Of a stretch of 5,810 bases of DNA, positions 1 through 5,810 are shown piece after piece (within the stretch, counting starts at the first letter, position 1; each line of letters begins with the position of its first letter). The notes under the pieces are model-generated. The model worked only from the letters and a program-made list of their open reading frames with translations, ran no database searches and had not been told where the DNA came from. The DNA is from Clostridiales bacterium (GTDB lineage: Bacteria; Bacillota; Clostridia; Oscillospirales; Acutalibacteraceae), in NCBI GenBank assembly GCA_012511485.1, contig JAAZFZ010000045.1:1-5810 (forward strand). Direction: 5' to 3'. The translations under genes were made by a program, and so were the position numbers.

Positions 1-442
1 CGACGGCGGTGAGCAAAATCTCCAAATCCGCACGAAGCCCCCCGGCACCGATTAATTCAATGCCGCCCTGTGAGGATTCATCGCTGTGACCAGAATATGA
101 AGGGCAGCGGCGAAAAACACGCTGATTGTAGTAAAGCCTGAGAGGGTACTGTGCGTCACGAAGCCTTGTTGTGGCTATCCTCGCAATTGGCAGCGTATTA
201 TCGGGCCTTAGCACCAGCAGCCTGCCCCTATTATCCGTCAGACTATAGAGTGTTTCGGGAGGCATTCCAGCAGATTCACGGTTAAAAACATCAAAAAATT
301 CAAGTGCCGGAGTTATTACCTTTTTATATCCTCTTGATTTAAACAGCTTAGAAAGTGCGCTTTCAACCATTCGCCTTGCATCGCATTCTTCAAAAAGGAG
401 GTCCCTTGTCCCCTCAGGGGTTATTTTTGCGTAGTTTTTCAT
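1..442 (-). CDS. hisZ: ATP phosphoribosyltransferase regulatory subunit HisZ (5' part; runs off the left edge)
   Basis: HisZ is a catalytically inactive paralogue of histidyl-tRNA synthetase. It binds the short form of HisG to make the cytoplasmic enzyme that joins ATP and PRPP, step one of histidine synthesis, and it confers histidine feedback. The sequence shows 147 uninterrupted codons from an ATG at 442. The protein opens with MKNYAKITPEGTRDLLFEEC, the typical HisZ beginning. A class II synthetase-like fold follows: a motif-1-like stretch (about residues 38-54), then LRPDNTLPIAR (79-88), where true HisRS normally has LRPEGT. A degenerate motif 2 spans about 105-132 (YYNQRVFRRCPSYSGHSDE, then GGIELIG). 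The motif-2 Glu after FR is replaced by Cys113, which argues against a working synthetase. Family members are near 400 residues, so about 60% is missing. The start is supported by the family N-terminus and a GGAGAG site 10 nt upstream. It follows polC by 85 nt and has its own promoter. The alternative, a divergent HisRS, is less likely. Confidence 0.9.
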   Translation of the reverse strand, partial: MKNYAKITPEGTRDLLFEECDARRMVESALSKLFKSRGYKKVITPALEFFDVFNRESAGMPPETLYSLTDNRGRLLVLRPDNTLPIARIATTRLRDAQYPLRLYYNQRVFRRCPSYSGHSDESSQGGIELIGAGGLRADLEILLTAV

Positions 443-452
443 AGTATTTTCA

Positions 453-458
453 CTCTCC
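453..458 (-). promoter_or_regulatory. Ribosome binding site of hisZ
   Basis: On the minus strand GGAGAG lies 10 nt before the ATG at 442, within the usual window for a Shine-Dalgarno site. With the family-typical N-terminus MKNYAKITPEGTRD it fixes the start. No alternative in-frame start is seen between this site and the ATG. Confidence 0.75.
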
Positions 459-462
459 GCTT

Positions 463-480
463 TAGTATGTTAACATGATA
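463..480. promoter_or_regulatory. Putative operator: GTTAAC-centred palindrome over the hisZ -10 box and start site
   Basis: A perfect 10-bp palindrome ATGTTAACAT (467-476) extends to an 18-bp imperfect palindrome (463-480, 14 of 18 positions symmetric, with outer TA/TA matches). It covers the -10 box (475-480) and the predicted transcription start near 468, where a bound repressor would block RNA polymerase. The GTTAAC core also forms the centre of the E. coli TrpR operator. Firmicutes carry a TrpR-superfamily protein (YerC type, called HisR) that comparative genomics has linked to his genes. I infer, but cannot show, that such a repressor acts here. No regulator gene is in the window. Confidence 0.5.
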
Positions 481-503
481 GCACAATAAATTAATTCTGT
501 CAA
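475..503 (-). promoter_or_regulatory. Sigma-A promoter driving hisZ
   Basis: Read on the minus strand, a perfect -35 box TTGACA (503-498) is followed by exactly 17 bp (497-481) and a -10 box TATCAT (480-475), one mismatch from TATAAT. TG sits one base upstream of the -10 (TGC then TATCAT), giving an extended -10. Sequence upstream of the -35 is AT-rich and could act as an UP element. The predicted start is an A near 468, leaving a leader of about 26 nt that contains the ribosome binding site. That is too short for a T-box or attenuator. The promoter lies wholly in the polC-hisZ gap and points at hisZ, so hisZ begins its own transcription unit. The location, spacing and orientation are seen directly; activity is inferred. 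Confidence 0.85.
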
Positions 504-527
504 CAAATAATGAAAATACTTCCGTTT

Positions 528-3500
528 TTAAAAAAGGCTCATTTGCCTGATCTCAGGCAGGCCGGCTAGTGCTCCGGCATTCTGCAATGCCTCAATAACC
601 TTTTTGGAAACACCGGCTCTGCGCTGAATATCGTCAACTGAAATGTATTCGCCCTCACCGTCGTCCCTTGCCGACTGGAGCGATTGTGCCGCAACACCGC
701 CCGCTCCCTCAAGAGCGGAAAACGGCAGCCTTATTTTACCGTCCTCTATTTTATATATGTTGGCATCCGATTTGTAAATATCAACAGGAAAAAATTCAAT
801 TCCTCTTGCCATCATTTCATTGACGACCTGAAGGGAGGTGTATGTATTCTCCTCTTTTGTAGTAGCTTCCTTGCCCTTGAGAACGATTTCATTCATTCTT
901 GCCTTAACTGCGGACCTGCCTGCCATTATCGCCGCTGTATCCAAATCCTCACCACGGACTGTCATATAGGTTGCATAGTATTCGAGCGGATAATAGAGCT
1001 TGTACCATGCAAGGCGCAAAGCTGCGATGACATAGGCCGCCGCATGAGCTTTGGGAAACATATATTTAATCTTTGTGCATGCGTCAATATACCATTGCTC
1101 AACGCCATGCTCCTTCATTGCTCTTTTGTGCTCATCGGTCAATTGCTTGCCTGCATTGCCTTTTCTGACAATTTCCATGATTTTAAACGCCACGCTTGGC
1201 TCAAGACCCTTGTGCATAAGGTAAGTCATAATGCTGTCACGAGTGCCGATAACCTCTGAAATAGTGCAGGTGCCGTTTTTAATCAAATCCTGAGCATTGC
1301 CCAGCCATACATCCGTGCCATGAGAAAGCCCGGATATTTGAAGCAGGTCGGAGAAATTCTTTGGCTTTGAGTCAAGGAGCATCTGGCGGACAAACGGAGT
1401 ACCCATCTCCGGTATGGAAAGAGTGCCGGTTTCACAGTTAATATCTTCTCTTGTCACTCCCAAAGGCTCAGGACTAAGCAGCAATTCATAGAGCTTTGGG
1501 TCGCAGACATCCGCATCCATAACCGAAACACCCGTCAAATCCTCAAGATACTTGTAAAAGGTCGGAACATCATGACCGAGGTTATCAAGCTTGAGAATGG
1601 TATCGTGAAGAGCATGGAAGTCAAAATGTGTAGTCATGCCCTTATCCGTGTCATTTGCAGGGTGCTGAACGGGAGTGAAATCCTCGGCCTCCTTATCTGC
1701 GGGTATAACAACCATCCCGCCCGGGTGCTGCCCTGTTGTGCGTTTTATGCCGACACAGCCTGCAGTCAGCCTGTCCTCCTCGGCCTTGGACACAACAAGA
1801 CCTTTTTCGGTGAGCCAATTCTTGACAAAACCATAAGCCGTCTTATTAGCAAGCGTTCCGATTGTTCCTGCCTTAAACACATGGGTTTTGCCAAAAAGCT
1901 CCTCAGTATATCTGTGTGCATAGTATTGATATTCACCCGAAAAATTTAAATCTATATCGGGCTGCTTGTCGCCGTTGAAGCCCAGGAAGGTTTCAAAGGG
2001 AATATCATGCCCGTCACGCTGCATAAGTGTTTGACAGTTCGGGCAGTTTTTGGGCGGCAGGTCAAATCCTGAGCCGACGCTGCCGTCTGTAAAGAACTCG
2101 CTGTGCTTACATTTATTGCAAAGGTAATGTGGTGCCAAGGGGTTAACCTCGGATATCCCTGCAGCTGACGCAACAAAGGATGAGCCGACAGAGCCTCTTG
2201 AGCCAACATAATATCCGTGTTCCTCAGAGTTTTTGACGAGCTTCTGAGCAATTATATACAGTACGCCAAAGCCGTTTTTGATAATTGAATTAAGCTCTTT
2301 TTTGAGCCTTTCTTCAACATATTCGGGCAGAGGGTCACCGTATTTTTCTTTCATCCTGCTGTAACAGATTTCGATTAGTGCTTCGTCCGCCCCTTCGATT
2401 TTGGGTGGATATGTTCCTTTTGGTATCGGCCTTATATTCTCAATCATATCAGCTATCATATTTGGGTTCTGAACAACTACCTCATAAGCCGTCTTTTCGC
2501 CCAGGTATGAGAACTCTTCAAGCATCTGCTGAGTTGTTTTGAAATACAGCGGAGCCTGATTTGAGGCATCGGTAAAGCCCTGCCCAGTCATTAATATCTC
2601 TCTGAAAACGCTGTCCTTCTCCTCAAAGAAATGAACATCTCCCGTTGCAACAACAGGCTTGCCCAGCTCATCACCAAGGCTAATAATAGTTCTGTTAATA
2701 TTTTCAAGCTCAACCTCGCCGGACACTTTTCCCTCACGCAGCAAAAACATATTATTGCCGTTGGGCTGGATTTCAAGGTAGTCATAAAATGAGGCAATAT
2801 TCAACAGCTCGTCACGGTTTTTGCCCTCAAGAATAGCTTTGAACAGTTCCCCCGCCTCGCAGGCGCTGCCTATAATTAGCCCCTCACGGTGCTGCATGAG
2901 TTCACTTTTCGGAATTCTCGGGTGTCTGTAAAAAAACTGAACATTTGACTTTGTTATCAGCTTATACAGATTCTTGAGTCCCACAAGGTTTTTGGCAAGA
3001 ATTATCTGATGATAAACGGGTAGCCTTTTCGGGTCGGAGCCCGCAAAGGTAGAGTTAATTTCCTGAATGCTCCTGACTCCATAATCTTCAGTGAGCTTTT
3101 CAATCAGCTTGAAAAAGATTTCGGAGAGAATATTCGCATCATCAATCGCCCTGTGGTGATTGAATTTCGGAAGGTTCAAGCAATCGGCAACAGTCTCCAG
3201 CTTATAGTTCTTTAGTCCCGTAATCATTGCCCTGCTCAAAGCCAGAGTGTCGATATATGTATAATCAAATTCAAGCCCGCTTCGTTTACACGCAGCCCCA
3301 ATGAAGCCCGTATCAAATCCGGCATTATGAGCCACCAGAACGCTGCCGCCGCAAAAATCAAGAAAGGATTTGACTGCCTCATTTTCACTCGGAGCATTGC
3401 TCACCATTTCGTCTGTAATCCCCGTTAGTTTTATTATGGTCTCCGGAATCTTCATCATGGGGTTTACGAAGGTGCTGAAGGTTTCTGTAGCCTTGCCGCC

Positions 3501-4814
3501 CTTAACTCTTACTGCCCCGATTTCCGTGAGTCTGTCTTTATAGGAATTGAGCCCTGTTGTTTCAACATCAAAGATAATATATTCACCGTCCAGCGGATTG
3601 CTCGCACCGCCCACAACAACGGGAATCATATCATCAACAAAATAAGCCTCCATGCCATAGATGATTTTTATGCCTGCCTCTTCGCCGGCATTCATAGCCT
3701 CGGGGAAGGCCTGCACAACACCGTGGTCGGTAATTGCAATTGCTTTATGCCCCCATTTTGCGGCCCTTTCAACAAGCTTGGCGCCATTTGTCATGCCATC
3801 CATTGCAGACATATTTGTATGGCAGTGGAGCTCTACCCGCTTTTCCTGTGCAGTATCCTCAGGCTCAATCTTTTCAATGAGCATGATAGCTTTAGGCTGA
3901 ATGCAGTAGGTGTGCATAAAGCTGTCGAGCGTTATAAATCCTCTGAGCATAACAAAAACACCGTCACGGAGCTTACCCAAAAGCTGCTCACAGTTTTGAA
4001 TCTCCTCAAATAGTTTTACGGTGTATGAGGATGTGTAATCAGTCAGATTAAAGGTGATTATTTTACGCCTGCCGTCCTTAGTTGTCTTTTCCTGAAAGCT
4101 GAAAATTTCTCCCCAAACGACAACAGTTCCATCCTCAGGCTTGACTGAGGAAATCGGAACGGGCTTGCTGCGAATCATGTTGCCGTAAACCGGCCTTGCA
4201 TTGTCCAGTGAAATCGGCAAATCGTCATAGGACTTTGTTTTCTTTTTGGGCTGCTTAGCTCTGTCCTGCGTAACGGGAATAATTTTTGCAGACTCCTGCT
4301 GCATCTTTTGGTATTCGGGATTTTCCGCGCTCATTTTGGTATCGCCGCAAAGACGGACATTCACAGCTTTCCCGTATCTTTGAAAAATTAGTCTTTTCAG
4401 GAAGGTATCCGCACCGGCATTTCTGAGAATTTCATCTCCGCCGTTTGAAATATTGATAGTTAGCTCATCGCCTTTGAGCAAATAATTTGCGTCCTTAATG
4501 AAGCTTGCTGCGGGCGCGATATTTTCAGTCAGCTCAAAGCTCAGCTCCGGGAAAACACTCTCATTGAAGCATTCCTCCGGAAATGAATTCATCAGGTTAA
4601 ATTCCTTGAGCTGCTCGACCGCTTTTTTTACATATGCCTTTACCTTACCGATTTTGCGGGGAGAAATGTATTCTTTGAACCTTACCCTTGCGCTGAGCGA
4701 CATTTTGCTCTCGTCCATGTTTATATCACAAAGCTCGCCGCCCTCACATGCAGCAAGCAGTTTCTCATCTTTTATGTACTCGCCGAAAAAACCATTGAAG
4801 CTTTTAAAGCCCAT
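528..4814 (-). CDS. polC: DNA polymerase III alpha subunit, PolC type (Gram-positive replicative polymerase)
   Basis: PolC is the replicative DNA polymerase of Firmicutes, with its own proofreading, acting at the fork with the sliding clamp. At 1428 residues it matches the usual length (about 1430-1460). Domains in order: N-terminal domain (about 1-160); Lys-rich linker (about 186-194); OB fold (about 218-315); first PHP half with VELHCHTNMS (327-336), ITDHG (361-365) and GMEA (387-390). An inserted DEDDh exonuclease (about 411-575) has FDVETTGL (D416, E418), AHNAGFD (D501) and HHRAIDD (H554, D559). The second PHP half includes GSAC (649-652) and TGDVHF (D726, H728). The polymerase core has GSRGSVGSSF (871-880), a zinc site C899/C902/C924/C927, catalytic PDIDLNF (D953, D955) and the third acidic residue in KLDNLGHD (D1077). 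A helix-hairpin-helix-like segment (about 1392-1420) precedes the terminal clamp-binding motif QMSLF (1424-1428). An in-frame TAA 6 nt upstream of the ATG excludes a longer start. ispG ends 20 nt upstream, so co-transcription is likely; ispG-polC is a conserved clostridial neighbourhood. It appears intact, with no frameshift. Confidence 0.98.
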   Translation of the reverse strand: MGFKSFNGFFGEYIKDEKLLAACEGGELCDINMDESKMSLSARVRFKEYISPRKIGKVKAYVKKAVEQLKEFNLMNSFPEECFNESVFPELSFELTENIAPAASFIKDANYLLKGDELTINISNGGDEILRNAGADTFLKRLIFQRYGKAVNVRLCGDTKMSAENPEYQKMQQESAKIIPVTQDRAKQPKKKTKSYDDLPISLDNARPVYGNMIRSKPVPISSVKPEDGTVVVWGEIFSFQEKTTKDGRRKIITFNLTDYTSSYTVKLFEEIQNCEQLLGKLRDGVFVMLRGFITLDSFMHTYCIQPKAIMLIEKIEPEDTAQEKRVELHCHTNMSAMDGMTNGAKLVERAAKWGHKAIAITDHGVVQAFPEAMNAGEEAGIKIIYGMEAYFVDDMIPVVVGGASNPLDGEYIIFDVETTGLNSYKDRLTEIGAVRVKGGKATETFSTFVNPMMKIPETIIKLTGITDEMVSNAPSENEAVKSFLDFCGGSVLVAHNAGFDTGFIGAACKRSGLEFDYTYIDTLALSRAMITGLKNYKLETVADCLNLPKFNHHRAIDDANILSEIFFKLIEKLTEDYGVRSIQEINSTFAGSDPKRLPVYHQIILAKNLVGLKNLYKLITKSNVQFFYRHPRIPKSELMQHREGLIIGSACEAGELFKAILEGKNRDELLNIASFYDYLEIQPNGNNMFLLREGKVSGEVELENINRTIISLGDELGKPVVATGDVHFFEEKDSVFREILMTGQGFTDASNQAPLYFKTTQQMLEEFSYLGEKTAYEVVVQNPNMIADMIENIRPIPKGTYPPKIEGADEALIEICYSRMKEKYGDPLPEYVEERLKKELNSIIKNGFGVLYIIAQKLVKNSEEHGYYVGSRGSVGSSFVASAAGISEVNPLAPHYLCNKCKHSEFFTDGSVGSGFDLPPKNCPNCQTLMQRDGHDIPFETFLGFNGDKQPDIDLNFSGEYQYYAHRYTEELFGKTHVFKAGTIGTLANKTAYGFVKNWLTEKGLVVSKAEEDRLTAGCVGIKRTTGQHPGGMVVIPADKEAEDFTPVQHPANDTDKGMTTHFDFHALHDTILKLDNLGHDVPTFYKYLEDLTGVSVMDADVCDPKLYELLLSPEPLGVTREDINCETGTLSIPEMGTPFVRQMLLDSKPKNFSDLLQISGLSHGTDVWLGNAQDLIKNGTCTISEVIGTRDSIMTYLMHKGLEPSVAFKIMEIVRKGNAGKQLTDEHKRAMKEHGVEQWYIDACTKIKYMFPKAHAAAYVIAALRLAWYKLYYPLEYYATYMTVRGEDLDTAAIMAGRSAVKARMNEIVLKGKEATTKEENTYTSLQVVNEMMARGIEFFPVDIYKSDANIYKIEDGKIRLPFSALEGAGGVAAQSLQSARDDGEGEYISVDDIQRRAGVSKKVIEALQNAGALAGLPEIRQMSLF
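530..559 (-). terminator. Weak candidate terminator at the 3' end of polC
   Basis: On the minus strand a 6-bp stem TGCCTG/CAGGCA with loop AGAT (559-544) is followed 8 nt later by a run of six T (535-530). An alternative 4-bp stem AGGC/GCCT (548-545 with 538-535, loop AAATGA) directly abuts the same T run. Both lie inside the last codons of polC and overlap its stop. The stems are short and the first is poorly spaced, so termination would be partial at best. No better terminator is seen between polC and hisZ. Confidence 0.2.
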
Positions 4815-4821
4815 TATTTAA

Positions 4822-4826
4822 CCCCC
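4822..4826 (-). promoter_or_regulatory. Ribosome binding site of polC
   Basis: GGGGG on the minus strand lies 7 nt before the polC ATG (4814), inside the 20-nt gap after ispG. It is a weak variant of GGAGG. Together with the in-frame TAA at 4818-4820 it supports the ATG at 4814 as the real start. No promoter is visible in so short a gap, so translation probably begins on a message shared with ispG. Confidence 0.55.
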
Positions 4827-4834
4827 GAATGCAA

Positions 4835-5810
4835 CTACATTAAATCTATCTCTTTCATTAGCTCGTCGAGAATATTTTTCTCGTCAACCTTTCTGAGTAT
4901 CTCTCCCTTTTTAAAGAGCAAAGCACAGCCGTCTCCCCCGGCAATGCCGATATCCGCTTCTCTCGCCTCTCCTGGCCCGTTTACAATGCAACCCATTACA
5001 GCAACCTTAATAGGCTTTGTGCAGCTTCTGAGCCTTTCCTCAACCCTGTTTGCGAGTGAAATCAAATCAATCCTCGTTCTGCCGCAGGTCGGGCAGGATA
5101 CAATCTGCACACCCGTTCCCCCCATATTGAGGGCTTTAAGAATATCAAGACCAGCAACAACCTCTTTGACCGGGTTGTCCGTAAGAGAAACCCTTATCGT
5201 ATCACCTATCCCTCTGAGCAGCAGCGAGCCTATGCCCGCACTCGATTTAATCAGGCCAATTTTATATGTTCCCGCCTCAGTGACACCCAGATGAAGAGGA
5301 TAATCACAGACGGCGGCAACCTCCTCATATGCCTCTACCATTGTGCCGACATCTGAGGATTTAATTGATATGACAATATCATTGAAATCATATTTTTCAA
5401 GAAGGGATACATGGTACATTGCACTTTCTGCCATTGCCTTTGCAGTGGGTGAGCCGTATTTTACCAGAATATCCTTTTCAACAGAGCCTGAATTGACGCC
5501 AACTCTGATAGGGATATTTTTAGCCCTGCAAGCATTTGCAACTGCCTTGACTCTGTCATGCGAGCCGATATTCCCGGGATTGATTCTGATTTTATCAACT
5601 CCGGCTTGGACACATTCGAGAGCAAGCCTATAGTCAAAATGGATATCCGCAACAACCGGCACGGTCAGTTTTTCCTTTAAAGCCGAAATAAGCTTGACCG
5701 CCTTCATATCGGGAACAGCGGCTCTGATAAGATTGCAGCCCGCATTTTCAAGCTCAATAGCCTGGCTGACGCTGCCTTCAATATTGTCAGCAGAAGTGTT
5801 GAGCATAGAC
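4835..5810 (-). CDS. ispG: 4-hydroxy-3-methylbut-2-en-1-yl diphosphate synthase IspG (5' end beyond the right edge)
   Basis: IspG (GcpE) is the cytoplasmic iron-sulfur enzyme that reductively converts 2-C-methyl-D-erythritol 2,4-cyclodiphosphate to HMBPP, the penultimate MEP-pathway step, using ferredoxin or flavodoxin electrons. Counting from the Met at 5806, the TIM-barrel part shows VADIHFDYRLALE (52-64), KIRINPGNIG (72-81), RVGVNSGS (101-108), LGVTEAGT (173-180) and KSSAGIGSLLLRGIGDTIR (187-205). The C-terminal part holds the cluster ligands: CPTC (C238, C241), then GCIVNGPGE (C273, E280), with the same Cys-to-Glu spacing of 7 as in the E. coli enzyme (C305, E312). The Met at 5806 is not the start: the codon before it is Ser (TCT), giving the internal family motif (Q)SMLNT. 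About 25 N-terminal residues are therefore missing. The gene ends in TAG 20 nt before polC. In many Firmicutes, dxr and rseP lie upstream, off this window. Confidence 0.97.
   Translation of the reverse strand, partial: SMLNTSADNIEGSVSQAIELENAGCNLIRAAVPDMKAVKLISALKEKLTVPVVADIHFDYRLALECVQAGVDKIRINPGNIGSHDRVKAVANACRAKNIPIRVGVNSGSVEKDILVKYGSPTAKAMAESAMYHVSLLEKYDFNDIVISIKSSDVGTMVEAYEEVAAVCDYPLHLGVTEAGTYKIGLIKSSAGIGSLLLRGIGDTIRVSLTDNPVKEVVAGLDILKALNMGGTGVQIVSCPTCGRTRIDLISLANRVEERLRSCTKPIKVAVMGCIVNGPGEAREADIGIAGGDGCALLFKKGEILRKVDEKNILDELMKEIDLM

Larger units (their letters stand above)
443..520. repeat. 10-bp perfect inverted repeat flanking the hisZ promoter
   Basis: AGTATTTTCA at 443-452 is exactly complementary in inverted orientation to TGAAAATACT at 511-520, with 58 bp between. 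The left arm directly abuts the hisZ start codon. The right arm lies upstream of the -35 box. Both arms would be present only in RNA reading through from polC, where they could pair and enclose the hisZ ribosome binding site. The arms are AT-rich, so chance is a fair explanation. Confidence 0.4.

Noticed and set aside
395..402. Perfect Shine-Dalgarno-like AAGGAGGT on the plus strand
   Set aside because: It is the antisense of hisZ codons for the conserved TRDLLFEE stretch. No sensible start codon and open frame follow.
684..1259. Plus-strand open frame of 191 codons
   Set aside because: It is antisense to the polymerase core of polC, has Cys-rich low-plausibility protein sequence and no recognisable domain or ribosome binding site. 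It is a shadow frame.
1572..1949. Plus-strand open frame of 125 codons
   Set aside because: Antisense to the conserved palm region of polC, with no domain support.
1952..2797. Minus-strand open frames at 1952-2251 and 2591-2797
   Set aside because: Out-of-frame readings inside intact polC; the in-frame product is the well-conserved polymerase.
3090..3581. A DEDDh exonuclease inside a PHP domain, which looks like a gene insertion
   Set aside because: This is the standard PolC architecture; the exonuclease is normally nested within the PHP domain.
4623..4629. A7 run in the polC message (A AAA AAA), a possible slippery site
   Set aside because: A -1 shift would meet a stop within about ten codons, there is no strong downstream stem, and PolC is not known to use frameshifting. 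It simply encodes Val-Lys-Lys.
3661..4821. Plus-strand open frames at 3661-3900, 3723-4013 and 4498-4821
   Set aside because: All are antisense to the PHP, OB and N-terminal domains of polC and overlap one another, with no coding evidence.
4944..5655. Plus-strand frames at 4944-5294 and 5343-5633 and a minus-strand frame at 5461-5655
   Set aside because: All overlap conserved ispG coding sequence in other frames.
5804..5806. ATG that could be taken as the ispG start
   Set aside because: It falls inside the conserved (Q)SMxNT motif of IspG and the frame stays open to the window edge, so the true start is off the window.
1..5810. Possible undescribed system, mobile element, CRISPR array or RNA gene
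   Set aside because: The window is almost fully occupied by three conserved housekeeping genes. I saw no repeat array, transposase, tRNA-like or rRNA-like sequence.

Overview
This 5.8 kb window is ordinary chromosomal core sequence from a low-to-moderate GC Gram-positive bacterium. The full-length PolC-type replicative polymerase points to Firmicutes. The adjacency ispG-polC together with a HisZ-dependent histidine pathway fits the class Clostridia, possibly a Ruminococcus/Oscillospirales-like gut lineage. The species cannot be named from this sequence. All three genes lie on the minus strand, so transcription runs from the right end of the window to the left.

Right end, 4835-5810: the 3' portion of ispG, encoding 4-hydroxy-3-methylbut-2-enyl diphosphate synthase of the MEP isoprenoid pathway. 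Its extreme 5' end lies beyond the window. Centre, 528-4814: an intact polC of 1428 codons, only 20 nt downstream of ispG and so probably co-transcribed with it. The PolC domain series is complete: N-terminal domain, OB fold, PHP domain interrupted by a DEDDh 3'-5' exonuclease, four-cysteine zinc site, catalytic palm, and a C-terminal clamp-binding tail. Left end, 1-442: the 5' part of hisZ, encoding the regulatory subunit of ATP phosphoribosyltransferase, the first enzyme of histidine synthesis. It runs off the left edge, probably into further his genes.

The only real intergenic space is the 85 nt between polC and hisZ (443-527). It holds a near-consensus sigma-A promoter (TTGACA, 17 bp, TATCAT, with an extended -10 TG) reading into hisZ. 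A palindrome centred on GTTAAC overlaps the -10 box and the predicted transcription start. This resembles operators of the TrpR superfamily and suggests that histidine genes are repressed here. It is the most informative regulatory feature in the window. A 10-bp perfect inverted repeat flanks the promoter, and a weak hairpin plus T-run sits at the very end of polC.

The layout thus shows a housekeeping unit (isoprenoid synthesis plus replication) ending, and a separately regulated amino-acid biosynthesis unit beginning. I saw no mobile element, CRISPR array, RNA gene or sign of an undescribed system. The many other open frames are shadows of these three genes.
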